A stretch of DNA of 64,000 nucleotides from Cephalotus follicularis (Eukaryota; Streptophyta; Magnoliopsida; Oxalidales; Cephalotaceae), in NCBI GenBank assembly GCA_001972305.1, contig BDDD01000119.1:388698-452697 (forward strand), read 5' to 3'. The notes beneath the pieces were generated by a model, which saw only the letters and a program-made list of their open reading frames with translations, was not told the DNA's origin and ran no database searches. Below, piece by piece: positions 9,994-21,952 of the stretch. Position 1 is the first letter of the stretch, and each line of letters begins with the position of its first letter. The translations under genes and the position numbers were made by a program.

Positions 9994-12340
9994 ATGGCTA
10001 GAGTAAAGTAAACCTCTAGACAAGCTACTACTCTAACAAAGGTGCACTGCATGACTGAGGCGGTGACAGTTGCTGAGTGTCCTCTTGGCGCAGAGGAGGC
10101 CATGGATATCGCCGTAGTGGGTGGTCCTGATATTGCTTCTTCCGAAGCTGGGACCCAAGTCTTTAGGATCCACTTCGACAAAAACGTACTTCGCCGCGAG
10201 AAAGTGGAGAAGCTGGCTAAAAAGTATTGCTTCCCAAGAAGCTTGGTGTTTTCCCTTCCCTGAGATCCCATGGAGGTCACAGAGAGCAAACATGGCCTCT
10301 TCGTGGTTTTTGAGGATGTTCTATCCCATGGTTTAAGACTCCTTGTACCCTCATTTGCTATTGCGGTGTTGAGGAGTTTCAGACTTCATCCCTTACTCCT
10401 ATAAGCCCAATCTTGGAGTTTCATTATAGGCTTCTTGGTGAAATGCTTGGAAACCAAGGTGACAGCTACGGTGGGGTTGTTCAAGGAGTTTCATCTCCTC
10501 ACTGTATCTCCTGGCAAGCGCAGCTACTACTTCAAGTCGCGCACTGGTCTGGCCAAAAAACTATTGGTGGATCCTACGAAATCCGTCAAAAATTGGAGGA
10601 AGAGATATTTCCTTATTAGGAATTTCCTTGGCTTCACTCCCTCTATTTGGTGTGATTCATTGGACACCCGACGCCTCAATCAGAGAACAATTTTGTCTGG
10701 GGAAGAGAAGGCAGACCTAGCAAAACTGTCAGAGCTAGCGCCAGAGGAGCTGAATCTCACCATAACCGAGGACCATCTGTGTGGCGTTGGGCTGAGTATG
10801 TCCTTGGGAAGCTGAGACACCTTGGATGATGATGAGGAGATCCCAGTGGGGATAGAGAGAGAGGGAGTTCAAAAGAGAAGAGAAGAACCTGGTGCTGCGC
10901 CTGTTGACGAGGGGGGAAGTTGTATTAAGCCTTCCTCACCTCCTATGCTTCTTATTCCTCCATTTTGTTCACTTACCATTTTTTGTTATTCATGCTTCTA
11001 ACTCTACTTTCATGGTTCTCTGCAGCAATGGCTTCTCGGAATCCTTTGACAGACGTCTTGAGAGCTGGCAGAGAGAAAGAAAAGGGTACTGCCGAGGAGG
11101 AGAGGCGTAGAGCCTTGAAGGTAGTTGCTGATGCGACATAGAAGAAAGCAGAGAAGGAGGCTGCTGCTGCTGCTGCTAAGGCTTCCAAGATAAGGTCTAC
11201 CCGTGGAAAATGTTTTGTGGAGGACCAGTCCCCTCCTCCATCCAAAAAACAAAAGATAAGAAGATGTGGAGAAGGCTCTTCTCGGGAGCAAAATAATGTT
11301 TCCCCTTTGGTGAGTTCTCTGGACCTCGTTCGTCTTGGTGAACCTTAGGATATCAACCTGTTTGAGGAAGAGCTCGAGGCACTTGGCGACTCTGGTGTTG
11401 ACCTGAACACTCTAGGGGGGCCTTTTGAGCTCAACAGGTTGTGCCTCTTTCCCGCTGAGCTAAATGCAAGAAAAGGTTGGACCATTAACCAACTCTAGAA
11501 TCACTGTGTTCAGAGCAGTTTTAGGGTATGTGACTTCTTCCTCTTTTTCTTTTTAAATATACCTTCTGTTCTTTTTCTGACTATGGTCTTTCTCTGGAAA
11601 TCTCTGAATGATATCCATCTAATGATGGAAAGCTCTAAGGCTGACAACGAACTTATCAACCAGCTTCGCTAAGAGGTCGCAGAGCTCAAGCAAGCGGCTA
11701 ATTCAGCCCACGCCCAGCTGGAAGATATTCTTGGGGCCCAAGAGTCTGTTCTGGAAGAGAAGATGTAGGCTCTTGAAGCTTTGGCGAAGGTGAAGAGGGA
11801 AAGAGAGATAGCTGTTGCTAGCAATATAAAACTTCGTGATCTATTGCAGATGACAAATGAAAGGTTCTCCAAGTTCCAAGAGATAGAGGCTGCTCAGACT
11901 CAAGCGGCAGTGGAGAAAGCTCTCATGGAGTTCAAAGCTTTAGCTGAATTCCATACATTAATGGGGAGCATCGTGATGGACTATAAGGCTTCCCCAGCTG
12001 TTGAGGAGGAAGTCTTAATGGAGTTTGCGGCACTCTATCGTTGGGGCTTCTACACTTGTCACGACTGGGTGGCCGCTCTTCATCCGGAGGTTTCCTTGGA
12101 TCTTATTGTTTGTTGTTAAGTAGCGGAAGCCTTCAAGTTCCTTCCCGATGGGGTTGAGGCTGAGGAAGAGAAAGCTCGCTTTGCTAGGGAGGATGAAGAG
12201 AGGACAGAGCACTCAGGTGTAATTGTCCTATACTCTAGACCTGTAGCAGAGACTGTCTTGACTCTCCAACCCGAGAACTTCCAATAGCCTTCTTCTTCTC
12301 TTCATATAAATAGTGCCCCCTTAGGGGATGACCATATGTA
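9994..12340 (+). pseudogene. Antisense gene of element B (Transposase_28-like, H3-tail-like start)
   Basis: The gene reads against pol. It begins MARVK, then a TAA where C and D have Q, then TSR. The central domain (about 10200-10650) carries HGLFVVFEDVLSHGLRL, AQSWSFIIGFLVKCLE, TATVGLFKEFH and KSVKNWRKRYFLI, the pattern of Pfam Transposase_28 (putative gypsy-type transposon). A second exon starts after TCTGCAG at 11021-11025 with MASRNPLTDVL, an alanine/lysine-rich stretch and a basic PPSKKQK cluster. A donor follows at 11526. Its acceptor, present in C, is mutated here. The last part is a coiled coil ending in RWGFYTCHDWVAALHPEV. At least six in-frame stops make it a pseudogene. The product's role is unknown. 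Confidence 0.8.
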
Positions 12341-12378
12341 ATTTTTTTTTTGTAACTTGTACTATTTTCTCTTTGAGT

Positions 12379-12384
12379 AATAAA
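12379..12384 (+). terminator. Possible poly(A) signal of the antisense gene in B
   Basis: AATAAA lies downstream of the last coding exon. Before it is a TTGTAA...TTGTACT 3'-UTR-like stretch that is recognisable also in C (minus strand near 34370-34400) and D (57425-57455). Confidence 0.5.
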
Positions 12385-12659
12385 TTTTAACTTTTTGCTT
12401 CATTTGAGCTTTTTTATTCATTTAGGAATTTTTATGCTTTTGTAGACATTTTTTGTACTAGTCTGATATTTATCAGACCATGTTGCCTAAGCTTTCTAGC
12501 CCACATAGGGTACTTGTATCAAAGCGCCTAGCCAACGAAACTTAATCTTTACAAATTCTTTTATTTTCGCATATTAAGATTTTAGGTATGGTCTGATAAG
12601 TTTTTATGGATTTGCAGACCATGATCTCGTACTGGTCTGATATTTTTTAGACCAGGTTG

Positions 12660-12800
12660 TCTGAGTTTTCTAGTCCATGTGGGGACACTTGTATCAAAGC
12701 GCTCAGTCCAACAAACTTGATCGATGCGAGTTCTTATGTGTTCGCCTCTCAAGATACGATGTAGGTCTGGTCTGACAAGTTCTAATGGGTTTGCCGACCA
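12660..12800. repeat. Conserved non-coding block 2, copy B
   Basis: It includes GGGGACACTTGTATCAAAG, GCTCAGTCC, ACTTGATCG and TTCGCCTCTCAAGATACGA. The same block appears in the same place in D (57988-58128) and in the opposite orientation in C (33892-34036). An earlier partial duplicate lies at 12460-12600. Confidence 0.7.
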
Positions 12801-12804
12801 GCAT

Positions 12805-13020
12805 TTGCTCAATTGGGAGTCTTTTAGGATTGCTCCCTTAAGAGTCTTTTTTGTTTGATTGCTTCCTTAGGAGTCTTCTCTTATTGCCCCCTTAGGGGTC
12901 TTTTAGGATTGCTCCTTTAGGAGTATTTTTTGTTTGATTGCTCCCTTAGGAGTCTTCTCTGATTGCCCCTTTAGAGGTCTTTTAGGATCAAAGTGTTGAA
13001 GGATGTTCATTGAACATCCT
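12805..13020. repeat. Short tandem-like repeats with CTCC...GGAG palindromes
   Basis: Repeats of the type GATTGCTCCCTTAGGAGTCT recur every 25-60 bp, each carrying a CTCC(N4)GGAG inverted repeat. C and D have the same kind of palindrome in the same spacer with different intervening bases. Confidence 0.65.
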
Positions 13021-13204
13021 TGTCTGACTGCTCCCGTCGAAGTCTTCTCTGACTTAAGACTTTAGTCTGTTCGAGACATTAGTTTGCTGGAGACCTTAGT
13101 CTGCCTAAGACCTTATTTTGCTTTGATGACCTTAGTCTGCTTAAGACCTTGGTCTGCTCTGATGCCTTTAGTCTGCTTAAAACCTTGGTCTGCTCTGATA
13201 ATCT

Positions 13205-13398
13205 TGTATTAAAGCTTTTGTTGAGGGAACTGTTGGAGGTTGTTCAAAGGTTTAAGGACGTGAACATTGGACCTTCTGTTCCTTGCAAACTTGGAACTGG
13301 CTGTATTAAAGCTTTTGTTGAGGGAGCTATTGGAGGCTGTTCAAAGGTTTAAGGACCTGAACATTGGACCTCATGTCCCTTGCAAACTTGGAACTGAC
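13205..13398. repeat. 97 bp tandem duplication containing conserved block 1
   Basis: Two adjacent 97 bp copies (13205-13301 and 13302-13398) start TGTATTAAAGCTTTTGTTGA. Each contains GTTCAAAGGTTTAAGGAC, GAACATTGGACC and TTGCAAACTTGGAAC. That last block is shared with C and D just downstream of pol. Confidence 0.75.
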
Positions 13399-13460
13399 TT
13401 TTGAGTTTAAAGAAAAATCTCTTTATTGACATGTCTTGAATATTTGTATATGTTTACATA

Positions 13461-16400
13461 CTTCATTGATAATACTTTCTAAGGTGCTCTATTTCCAAGC
13501 CTTAGGAATCTCCTTGTCCCCTAGAGTTTCAAGTTTGAATGTTCCTGGTCGGAGCACATTCTTCACCTTGTAAGGTCCTTCCTAATTAGGAACTAATTTC
13601 CCTCTAGTGCCAGTTGGATCATCGATTGTCGCGTTTCTAAGGGCCAAGTCTTACTCTCTTAGTGGTTTGAGGTTTACCCTTTTGTTATAATAGTGGCTCA
13701 CCCTCTGCTAGTAGGCTGTTATCCTGATGGTCACTTTATCTCTAAGCTCTTTCACTAAGTCGAGGAGTGTCTTGAGACCTTCTTCATTATTAGCTTCATT
13801 GAAATGCACAACTCTGGGAAAATGCACTCCAATCTCGACCGGTATCATAGCTTCTGATCCAAAACAAAGGCTAAATGGTGACTCTCCAATTGTGGTTCGA
13901 GGAGTAGTTCTATAAGCCCACAATACACTGGGTAGTTCCTCACTCCATCTTCCTTTGCTAGCTTCAAGGCGTTTCTTCAACCCTAAGATAATTTCTCTAT
14001 TGATGACCTCTGCTTGGCCATTGCTCTGAGGGTAGGCTATGGAGGCAAGCTTGTGCTCAATTTTCCACTCCTTGCAAAAGTTTTGAAAATCTTCACAATC
14101 AAATTGCTTCCCATTATCAGAGACGATTACTCTGGAGACCCCAAGTATGTAAATGATTAATTTATAGACAACGTTATCCGTCTTTCTCTTCGTTATTGTG
14201 GCCATGGGCTCTACTTCCATCCATTTGGTGAAGTAGTCCACTGCCACGATTAGGTACTTTCTCTGACCTTGTGCCACAGGTAATGGTCCGAAAAAGTTCA
14301 TTCCCCACTGCGCGAAGGGCCAAAGGGCAGTGATGGATGTCAGAGGCTCTGATGGTCTTTTGCTGATGTTGGCATTCCTCTGATATTTATCACACTTGCG
14401 CACAAAGTTGATGGCATCTTGGTGCATGGTTGGTAAGAAATTTTCCTACCTTAATAATTTATTAGACAAGGTTTTGGCCCCCGTGTGATTGTCACAGACT
14501 CCCTCGTGGACCTCCCTTGGAGCATAATCAACCTCTAGGGGAGTTAAACACCTCAACAATGGAAAAGAGAAAGACCTTTTGTACAAGATTCCCTTTTTGA
14601 ATTGATAGCGGTTGGATCTGTATACCAACTTTCTTGCCTCTTCTGGGTCCTCTAGCAAAATTTCATCTCTTAGCCAACTTATGAACGAGGTCATCCAATT
14701 TGGCTCCTGTTGGATGTCGATGTCCATCATCTTCGCCTCAGAGATTGTGGGCCTATCTAGATAGTCTACTAGCATGATTTGATTTTTCTCCAAATCTCCT
14801 GCTGTGGCTAATTTAGACAAGAGGTCTACTCTGGCATTCTCTGCTCTAGGAACCTTCAAAATTTGGCAGACTTAGAAAGCAGACTTCAAACTTTGCACAA
14901 GGGCTAAGTATTTAGCCATGGTATCTTCTCTGGCTCGTACTTTACACTTGTCAGACCAACTATCATCTAAGAATCACTAGAGGCTTCTAATTTTTGAACC
15001 TCTAAGTGCTTCGCTATTGTCAATTCGGCAATCAGAGCTTCCCATTCTGCCTCATTATTTATCGCTTTGAACCCAAATCTCAGAGCATACTCTAAAGTCC
15101 ACCCATCTGGACTAGTCAGCACCAATCCTGCTCTACTTTCAGAGACGTATGATGACCAATCAACAAATAGCATCCACATTCCCTTCTCATTCTCAAAGGA
15201 GCCCTCTTCCATACACTCCGTAGGTGTATTGTTTCCCACAAAATCAGCCAAGACCTGAAACTTTATTGCTGGTCTGACTTCATATTTCACATCGTATTCT
15301 CCCAATTCGACAGACCACTTGACTAGCCTTCTGGAAGTATCTGGCTTTGCTAACACCTATCTAAGTGGTTTGTCGGTTAAAACTTAAAACTTTGATGGTG
15401 TGGGCTTGGAAATACGGCCTAAGCTTTCTCGCCACAATGATCAGAGCATAAGCATACTTCTTTACCTCTGGATATCTTCCTTCAGCATCGTTTAAGGCCT
15501 TGCTCACATAATACATTGGCCTCAAAACCTTGTCTTCTTCTCTGACTAGCACTACACTCATTGCGCCTTGTGTCGCCGCTAAGTACAAATACAAGTATTC
15601 CCTATCTTTTGGTTTTGATATCATTGGAAGGGAAGCTAAATATTCCTTCAATTCTTCAAAGGCTGCTTAACATTCTTCAGACTAGAGAAACCCTTTGGGA
15701 TCCTTTAAAACTTTGAAGAAAGGAAGACACTTCTCTGCCGACTTAGAGACAAATCTGCTTAGAGCTGTAATCCTACAGTTCAGTCTCTGTACATCCCTTA
15801 TAGATTTTGCATGCTCTGTATAGCTGAGATCTTCTCTGGTTGGCCTCTATTCCTCTGCTGGAGACCATAAACCAGAGAAATTTTCTAGAGGTGTCCCCAA
15901 AAGTGTACTTAGAGGGGTTGAGGCACATTTTGTATTTTCTCAATACCTCAAAGGTTTCTTCAAAGTATCTGATGTGCGGACTCCTCGCGGGTGTCTTGGC
16001 GAGTATGTCTTCAATGTATACCTCCATGTTTCTCCCAATTTGGGGTTGAAATATTTTGTTGACAAACCGTTGGTTGGTCGCTCCAGCATTTTTTAAGCCG
16101 AATGACATGTCTTTGTAACAATACATACCTTTATCTGTGATGAAGGCTGTCTTGTTTTGATCTGGTCCATACATAGGAATTTGATTGTATCCATAATATG
16201 AATCAAAGAAGCTCAACATCCTATAGCCGGATGTTGCATCAATTAGTTGATCAATTTTTGGGAAAGGAAAATGATCTTTTGGGCAAGCCTTGTTGAGGTC
16301 TGTGAAGTCTATACACATCATTCACTTACCGTTTGCCTTCTTGACTAGTACCGGGTTTGCCAGTCAGTCAGAGTAGAGCACTTCCCTTATGAACCCCGCT

Positions 16401-17229
16401 TGCAATAGCTTATTCACTTCGTCTGCTATCGCTTGCTGCCTCTCGGGGGTGAAGTTTCTCTTCTTTTGCCTGATCGAGGGCCGTATAGGATCCACGCTAA
16501 GTTTGTGAACCATTATCCCTGGGTTGATCCCAGGGACCTCCTCTGTCGACAAGGTAAACACATCTCTATTCTTCTTTAGGAATGTTATTAGTTCCTCTTT
16601 CTCCACCTCTCCCAGTTGTGAGCCAACTTGGAAGACCTTCTCTGCATTGCCTTTTTCTAAAGGCACATGCACCACATCTTCAACTTGTTGTGGACGCTCG
16701 AGCTCTACCTCTCCTTTGAGCTCCGCATTTCCTATGGGAAGGGCTTTTCCCTTCCCCTTGTCCTTTATGATAGTCTGGTAACACTGCCTTGCCACATGTT
16801 GGTTTCCTCTGACTTGTCCCACACCAAACCTGGTCAGAAACTTCACAAGTAAGTGCCTTGTTGACACTATTGCCTCCATCATGTTCAATCCTAGTCGCTA
16901 ATTATTGCATTGTATGGGCTTGGTGTATCAACTACCAGGAAAGTCATTTGCACCTGGGTATGGCGAGGGGCTATGCCTGTAACGACGGACAAGTCAATGA
17001 ATCTCAATGGATGGACCATCTCTCCCACAAAGCCTACCCGAGGAGTCTTCACCAGCTTTAGCTGGTCCTCTACAATCCTCAATTGATCAAATGCATGCTT
17101 GTAGAGTATATCCGCTGAGCTCCCACTGTCGAGGAGGATTCTCTTCGTGGTGAATAACTCCACCTGAAGAGTGACTACCACTATATCATCATGAGGGAGA
17201 TGTACTCCCTCTAAGTCCGCCTCCTAGAA
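13461..17229 (-). pseudogene. TAT pol of element B
   Basis: Read on the minus strand: protease with LLDSGSSADILYKHAFDQL (about 17120), RT (CIDFTDLNKACPKDHFPFPKI near 16300), gypsy RNase H (YLYLAATQGAMSVVLVRE near 15590), a second RNase H (TNNEAEWEAL-like, NNEAEWEALIAEL near 15050), and integrase (13700-14420) with a C-terminal region ending HLRKYYQ at 13462. Damage is visible at catalytic sites. The RT motif reads YIED, not YIDD. The integrase zinc finger reads CDKY, not CDKC. The first integrase Asp in GMDF is Asn (GMNF). Stops and frameshifts are spread throughout, so it is inactive. Confidence 0.9.
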
Positions 17230-18960
17230 GGATATTACCTCATCTTCTCCACCGATTCTTAACATTTTTCCCTGCGCATGCTGTTGTTGCAAGGAGAATG
17301 TTTGTCTGGCATAGGTTTTTCAAGCCTGATTGTGGTCGCTGCCAGATGCGACCCCTCCAGAAATAGTGTGTATCACACTTCTGGCCTGCTGCTCCTCTTC
17401 TTACTGCGAAACTTGTTCTCTGCACTCCCTTCTTTCTTGGGGAGCATCCCTATCCATGTACTTCCTTAGATAACCTTTCTGAATCAGATCCTCTATCTGA
17501 TTCATCAACTGCCTACATTCCTCCATATCGTGCCAATGATCACCGTGGTATCGGCAATATTTAGTTGGGTCCCTCTTCTCGATTGGGTATCTCAATGGTG
17601 CTGGCCACTGGATTGGGGCTTTGTCCTTCTCTACCGCCAGTATCCTGGTCCGCGTCTCCAAGAGAGGGGCAAAATTGTTGTAGCTGAGGATTGGTGTTCC
17701 CTTTTTTGGTGACTCCTCCCTCTTGGAGATTTATGCCTCAGGTCATCCTTTGCCAGCTTCTACTTCTTTTTTCTCTTCTGCTTCTTCCCTGGAGCACTTA
17801 GTGAGTGCTCCTCATTCTCTTGCTAATCAGACCAAGAAGTCTTCTGTTTCATAGCTTTCAACCCATCCTATACATTCACATATTTCTTTGCTCTTCTGAG
17901 GAGGTTTGCCATGTCGTGGGATGGCTTCTTCATCTGCAATAAAGTGAATGATGAGTTGTCTCTCAACCCGCTGTTCAAAGCTGCCAAAGGGAAGGAAGGC
18001 TCCAAGTCTTTCACCATCAGAGACTCCTTATTGAACTGAGTTAGGTAGTCTCTGAAGGATTCGTTCTTCCCCTGTACCACGTTGATTAGATGATTTGAAT
18101 TATTTCTCTGGGTGGTGTTGTTAAGGAACTTGGTGACAAACATCTCGCTGGATTGCTCGAAGTTTGCTACTCTTTGGGGGGTAACGTGGCATACCACGTC
18201 TGAGCTGCTCCTATCAAAGTTGCCAGAAATCCACGGCAGAGGACCCCATCTGAGGTTTGATGCACCAACATAATTTGAGTGTAGTACCTCACATGTTGAT
18301 TTGGGTTAGAGGACCCATCGTATTATCTGAAAGTGGGGAGTCTGCACCCTCTCGGCATGCGCTCCCTTAGTATCTCTGGAGCAAAGGGAGTGTTGTTTAG
18401 ATTCCTCACCTCTGACAGGTATCCCTTAGTCTGCTCGGCTCCTCTTCTTAGCCTTCTCTCCATCTCTGTAAACCTCTTGTTCATGGTCTACTCAATATCT
18501 TCCAGGTTCCTAGTCAAGCTACAAACCTGAGATGTCCCTGGTCTGACTGAGTAGTCTGACCTGCTTCTCACTCTTGACTCAGTCCTATGGGAAGCGTAGG
18601 AACGTGTAGGAGGCTTCTCTGCAGTTGCTGAGTAGTCCAACTCCATAGGATCCTGCTCGGGTAGGTAGCGCTGAATGACTCTGGTCGCAGATATGTATCA
18701 ATCTCTGACCACCTTGGAGGGCGCGTGGCCCCCTTTGGTAGGTTTCGCCTACCCTTTTGAGGTTGTGGAAGTGCAGTGGCTAGTCGGCTTGGTCTAGCCT
18801 GGTCCTGGGGGGCTGGTTGGCTTAGTCCAGCCTGATTTTGGCTGGTCAAGTTGTTTGCCAACAAGGTGGTAAGCCTCCCGATTTCTCAAAGGAGCTCGTT
18901 GAGTTGTTCACCGGTAATAGGAGCTTGATAAGCAGCGACAACAGATTTGGCTCTCCTCAG
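17230..18960 (-). pseudogene. TAT gag of element B
   Basis: The proline/glutamine-rich N-terminal part lies near 18570-18864. It is followed by the retrotransposon gag core (KFLNNTTQRNNSNHLINVVQ and DYLTQFNKESLMVKDLEPSF near 17900-18150). The C-terminal part has a CRYHGDHWHDMEEC knuckle-like motif and NQIEDLIQKGYLRKY near 17500. Several stops and frameshifts break it. The gag-pol border is approximate. Confidence 0.82.
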
Positions 18961-18997
18961 AGGTATTGTTGAATTATATCAATAAAAAAACGTCGTT

Positions 18998-19022
18998 TAC
19001 CACAGACGGCGTCAACTATTGA
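18998..19022 (-). other. Primer-binding site region of element B
   Basis: Just inside the 5' LTR the minus strand reads GTTGACGCCGTCTGTGG. C has TTGGCGTCGTCTGTGGGAA in the same place. I do not assign the priming tRNA. Confidence 0.65.
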
Positions 19023-19478
19023 TGCTGAAATCAACTACTCAACAGTCTATTACGTGTAAATGTTTGATTTGTAGAGAAAAACACATTGAATGATTTGAGG
19101 ATGATGTTGGATTTGTGTTCTTTGGTGATCCATACACAAAAAGAAAGCAATCTATCGAAAGACCAGAAGTTTTCACTTTATGGGACCCTCCGATGCTTAA
19201 GTCAGTTAAGTGCAGAGAATATAATATGTGTGAATGGCAAATTGCTCGACCATTGCATAGTTTTTCTTAGGGGTATTTATAGCTTTACCTGGCAGAAATT
19301 CTCTCTCAACAGCTTGCATCGTGGAGGAGTTTAATATCCTTAGGAAACGACCGAATCTGTTAGGCGTTTCCCTATTTTTGAAAGAGTGCATTATCTCCGT
19401 GAGATTTGGCGCTTTATTTGTGAGATCTTATTGGACACGTGTCAGTACTTCAATAATAGGTGAATTTTTTCCATATCA
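19023..19478 (-). repeat. 5' LTR of element B
   Basis: 456 bp, homologous to 9027-9447, ending CCATATCA on the plus strand. A minus-strand TATAAATA lies at 19274-19281. Confidence 0.9.
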
Positions 19479-20894
19479 CTAATGAAAACTCATATAACAG
19501 TTTAATTATCGTGTATAAATGGAATATCTAATCACATCCGATTGACTTAATTAATAATTTGCATGAATAAGCTACATAGATAGAGTCTGAAATCTAACGA
19601 TTGAATTTATAAAAAAGTTTTGTTAACAATTACCCTAAGTAATTTTCTAATTGATTAATTATCAATTAAATTAATAAAAAATATGTGATATTTAATAAAA
19701 ATTAAAATTTTAAAAATAGTAAAAACAATCAACCAACCAAAAAAGTGTTTGACACTCGTTAATAAAATTCATTTATAAATATAAATTACTCTCTTGGGTT
19801 GTAGTATGTATACAGTAACTCTGTACCGACCTTATCCAGTATATATCTAAATGTAGCCATCCATTTTTGTTGGGGACAAAATCATAACTCACAAGCACTT
19901 GACAGAGGGGACATAATAATGAACATTCAAGGAACAGCATTGGCTACAAAGAAAATTGATGCTGAGAAGACTTTATAAGAGCCCGCTTCAAAGAACTCAA
20001 AAGTCTAATCCTGATTTTGAACAGGAGGAAGAAGCCAAGTGGAAATCGCTAGCACGCACAAGAGATAAGATAGTTGATGATCATAGTCTTGATGTTTACA
20101 ATACATCAAACGCAATATTGACATAGAAATGAAGGAAGGCGATTTATTATTAGTGAGTATTATTAAGCCTTAGCAAGCACCCTGCATGCCATGAAAACTG
20201 AGGGCAGCAGGCACTTTATTTTACTCCTAATAATCTTAATGTATGTTTTGAAGAATGCTACTGATTGCAAGTATGACGTTAACCAAGGGCTACCAGATGA
20301 GAAGATATGTTAAAACATCATTTGTTTATGGTCAAAATTTTAGTATTAAAATTTAAAATATCATTGATAATATTTTAAAAATTATTAATAATATATATCT
20401 TAACACATGATAATCTACTACCCCATTTGTTACTGACCACACTTAAGGTCAATATCATTATTTTTTATATTCTACATAATAAAAATACCAATATGAAGCA
20501 AGATGGGTGCTAAATTTTATGTCATGCCTATGTATATTTATAATGCTAATTATTAACGTAAATATTAATTCTCTACTACCTTTAGGAATTTGTTTTTCAA
20601 ATGTATTGAAGAACCTATTTTTGGCCATTAGAACACATTGCACTTTACTCAATATGATCTTTAACAATATTACCAATCAATTTAGCCTTAAATTGTTAAG
20701 GTTTCTACAATAACATCCTTCTAATAAATGCTGATAAAAGTTAATGAAGATAAATACTTGATGCCTAGTTATCTATTTAATTTCACCAATGTTGAGGTTA
20801 ATTGCACAATTATGTATTTTTTTTTTGGATAAAAAGCTAGAAACCAAGATTTTGTTCATTTCCAGTTGATAGGAATTCAGTGCATTATACATTT

Positions 20895-20928
20895 GTACTA
20901 AATTTCTCAACATCAAGAAATTTAGTAC
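20895..20928. repeat. Perfect 13 bp hairpin
   Basis: GTACTAAATTTCT and AGAAATTTAGTAC form a perfect stem with an 8-base loop. No role is evident. Confidence 0.6.
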
Positions 20929-21889
20929 TAAATTTCCTCCAAAAATTTGTTGGTGTCAAGAATTTTTCACTGAGCAGAATTTATTTTGTTGTTTTAATTA
21001 TACTTTTCCGTTGGCCAAACTTTAGGCTTTGTTTATTATTTTATAAAAATTTAGAACTAGCTAGGTTATTAATTAAAGAAAACTTGAGACTGAGTTGTAA
21101 AATTCGAGAAATTTTTTTTGTAACAAATTCAAGGAATTTTACCCACAAATATGTTGTTACAATTAACGAACATCGATTAATGATAAGGGCAAATGTTTCA
21201 AATTGAATAAAATGGAATATCAGTTATTTAAATATGTATCTCATGACAGGATTGCAAAATGTTTTTTTTTTCCTAATAATGGATGTACAATTTTCTTCAA
21301 TTTGATTCCACAATTTTTAGCATTGCAATATATCAGTGCAAGGTAAAATTCTTGATTGAGTGCAATATGTGGTGCATTAATTTTGGTTAATGATTTTGGC
21401 TATGATACAATACATATGTTAACACATGCATAGATCCAAATAACTGAAACAGAAAACACTGAGACAGTGCAGAAAGGGGCAGCAAGTTGGGGTCCTTTCT
21501 TCAAACTCATGACAGCTTAATTTAGCACCAAACATAACTCATGGCACAGCCAAAGAGCAATAGAAACTAAAAGTTCCATGCAAACAAAAAACAAAATCCC
21601 ATCTATCATATCAATCATACATATAGGCACTTCAAAAGATGAGGCATTGCATTATCACACAGTAGAAGTCATTATTCACGTGTAAGCAACAACGAAGAGT
21701 CATCAATCATCATCTTAGTCAGCTCCTCCGTAACACATTATAAAATCCGACAAATCACAAACATGTCCACTATGCGCTTCCTATCTCAGTTTCTTCTTAA
21801 TTAGTTATCCCAATTATCTAGAACAAAAAACTAGATGCCCTTTCACATCTTCTCATTGCTTTTTACCACAGACCTCGCATTTTAACATT

Positions 21890-21891
<2 letters not shown>

Positions 21892-21948
<57 letters not shown>
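21892..21948. repeat. (CT)n microsatellite
   Basis: About 28 CT units in an uninterrupted run. The Leu-Ser frame it produces is not evidence for a gene. Confidence 0.9.

Positions 21949-21952
<4 letters not shown>

Larger units (their letters stand above)
9027..19478 (-). mobile_element. Ty3/gypsy TAT-lineage retrotransposon B, degenerate
   Basis: LTRs at 9027-9447 and 19023-19478 enclose gag-pol on the minus strand, two RNase H domains (a TAT/Ogre hallmark) and an antisense plus-strand gene between pol and the 3' LTR. In sense the order is 5' LTR, PBS, gag, protease, RT, RNase H, second RNase H, integrase, spacer, antisense gene, PPT, 3' LTR. The flanks do not give a clean 5 bp duplication (GTTAA against CTAAT). 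Stops are frequent, several key residues are lost, and it is more AT-rich than copies C and D. It looks like the oldest of the three. Confidence 0.93.
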
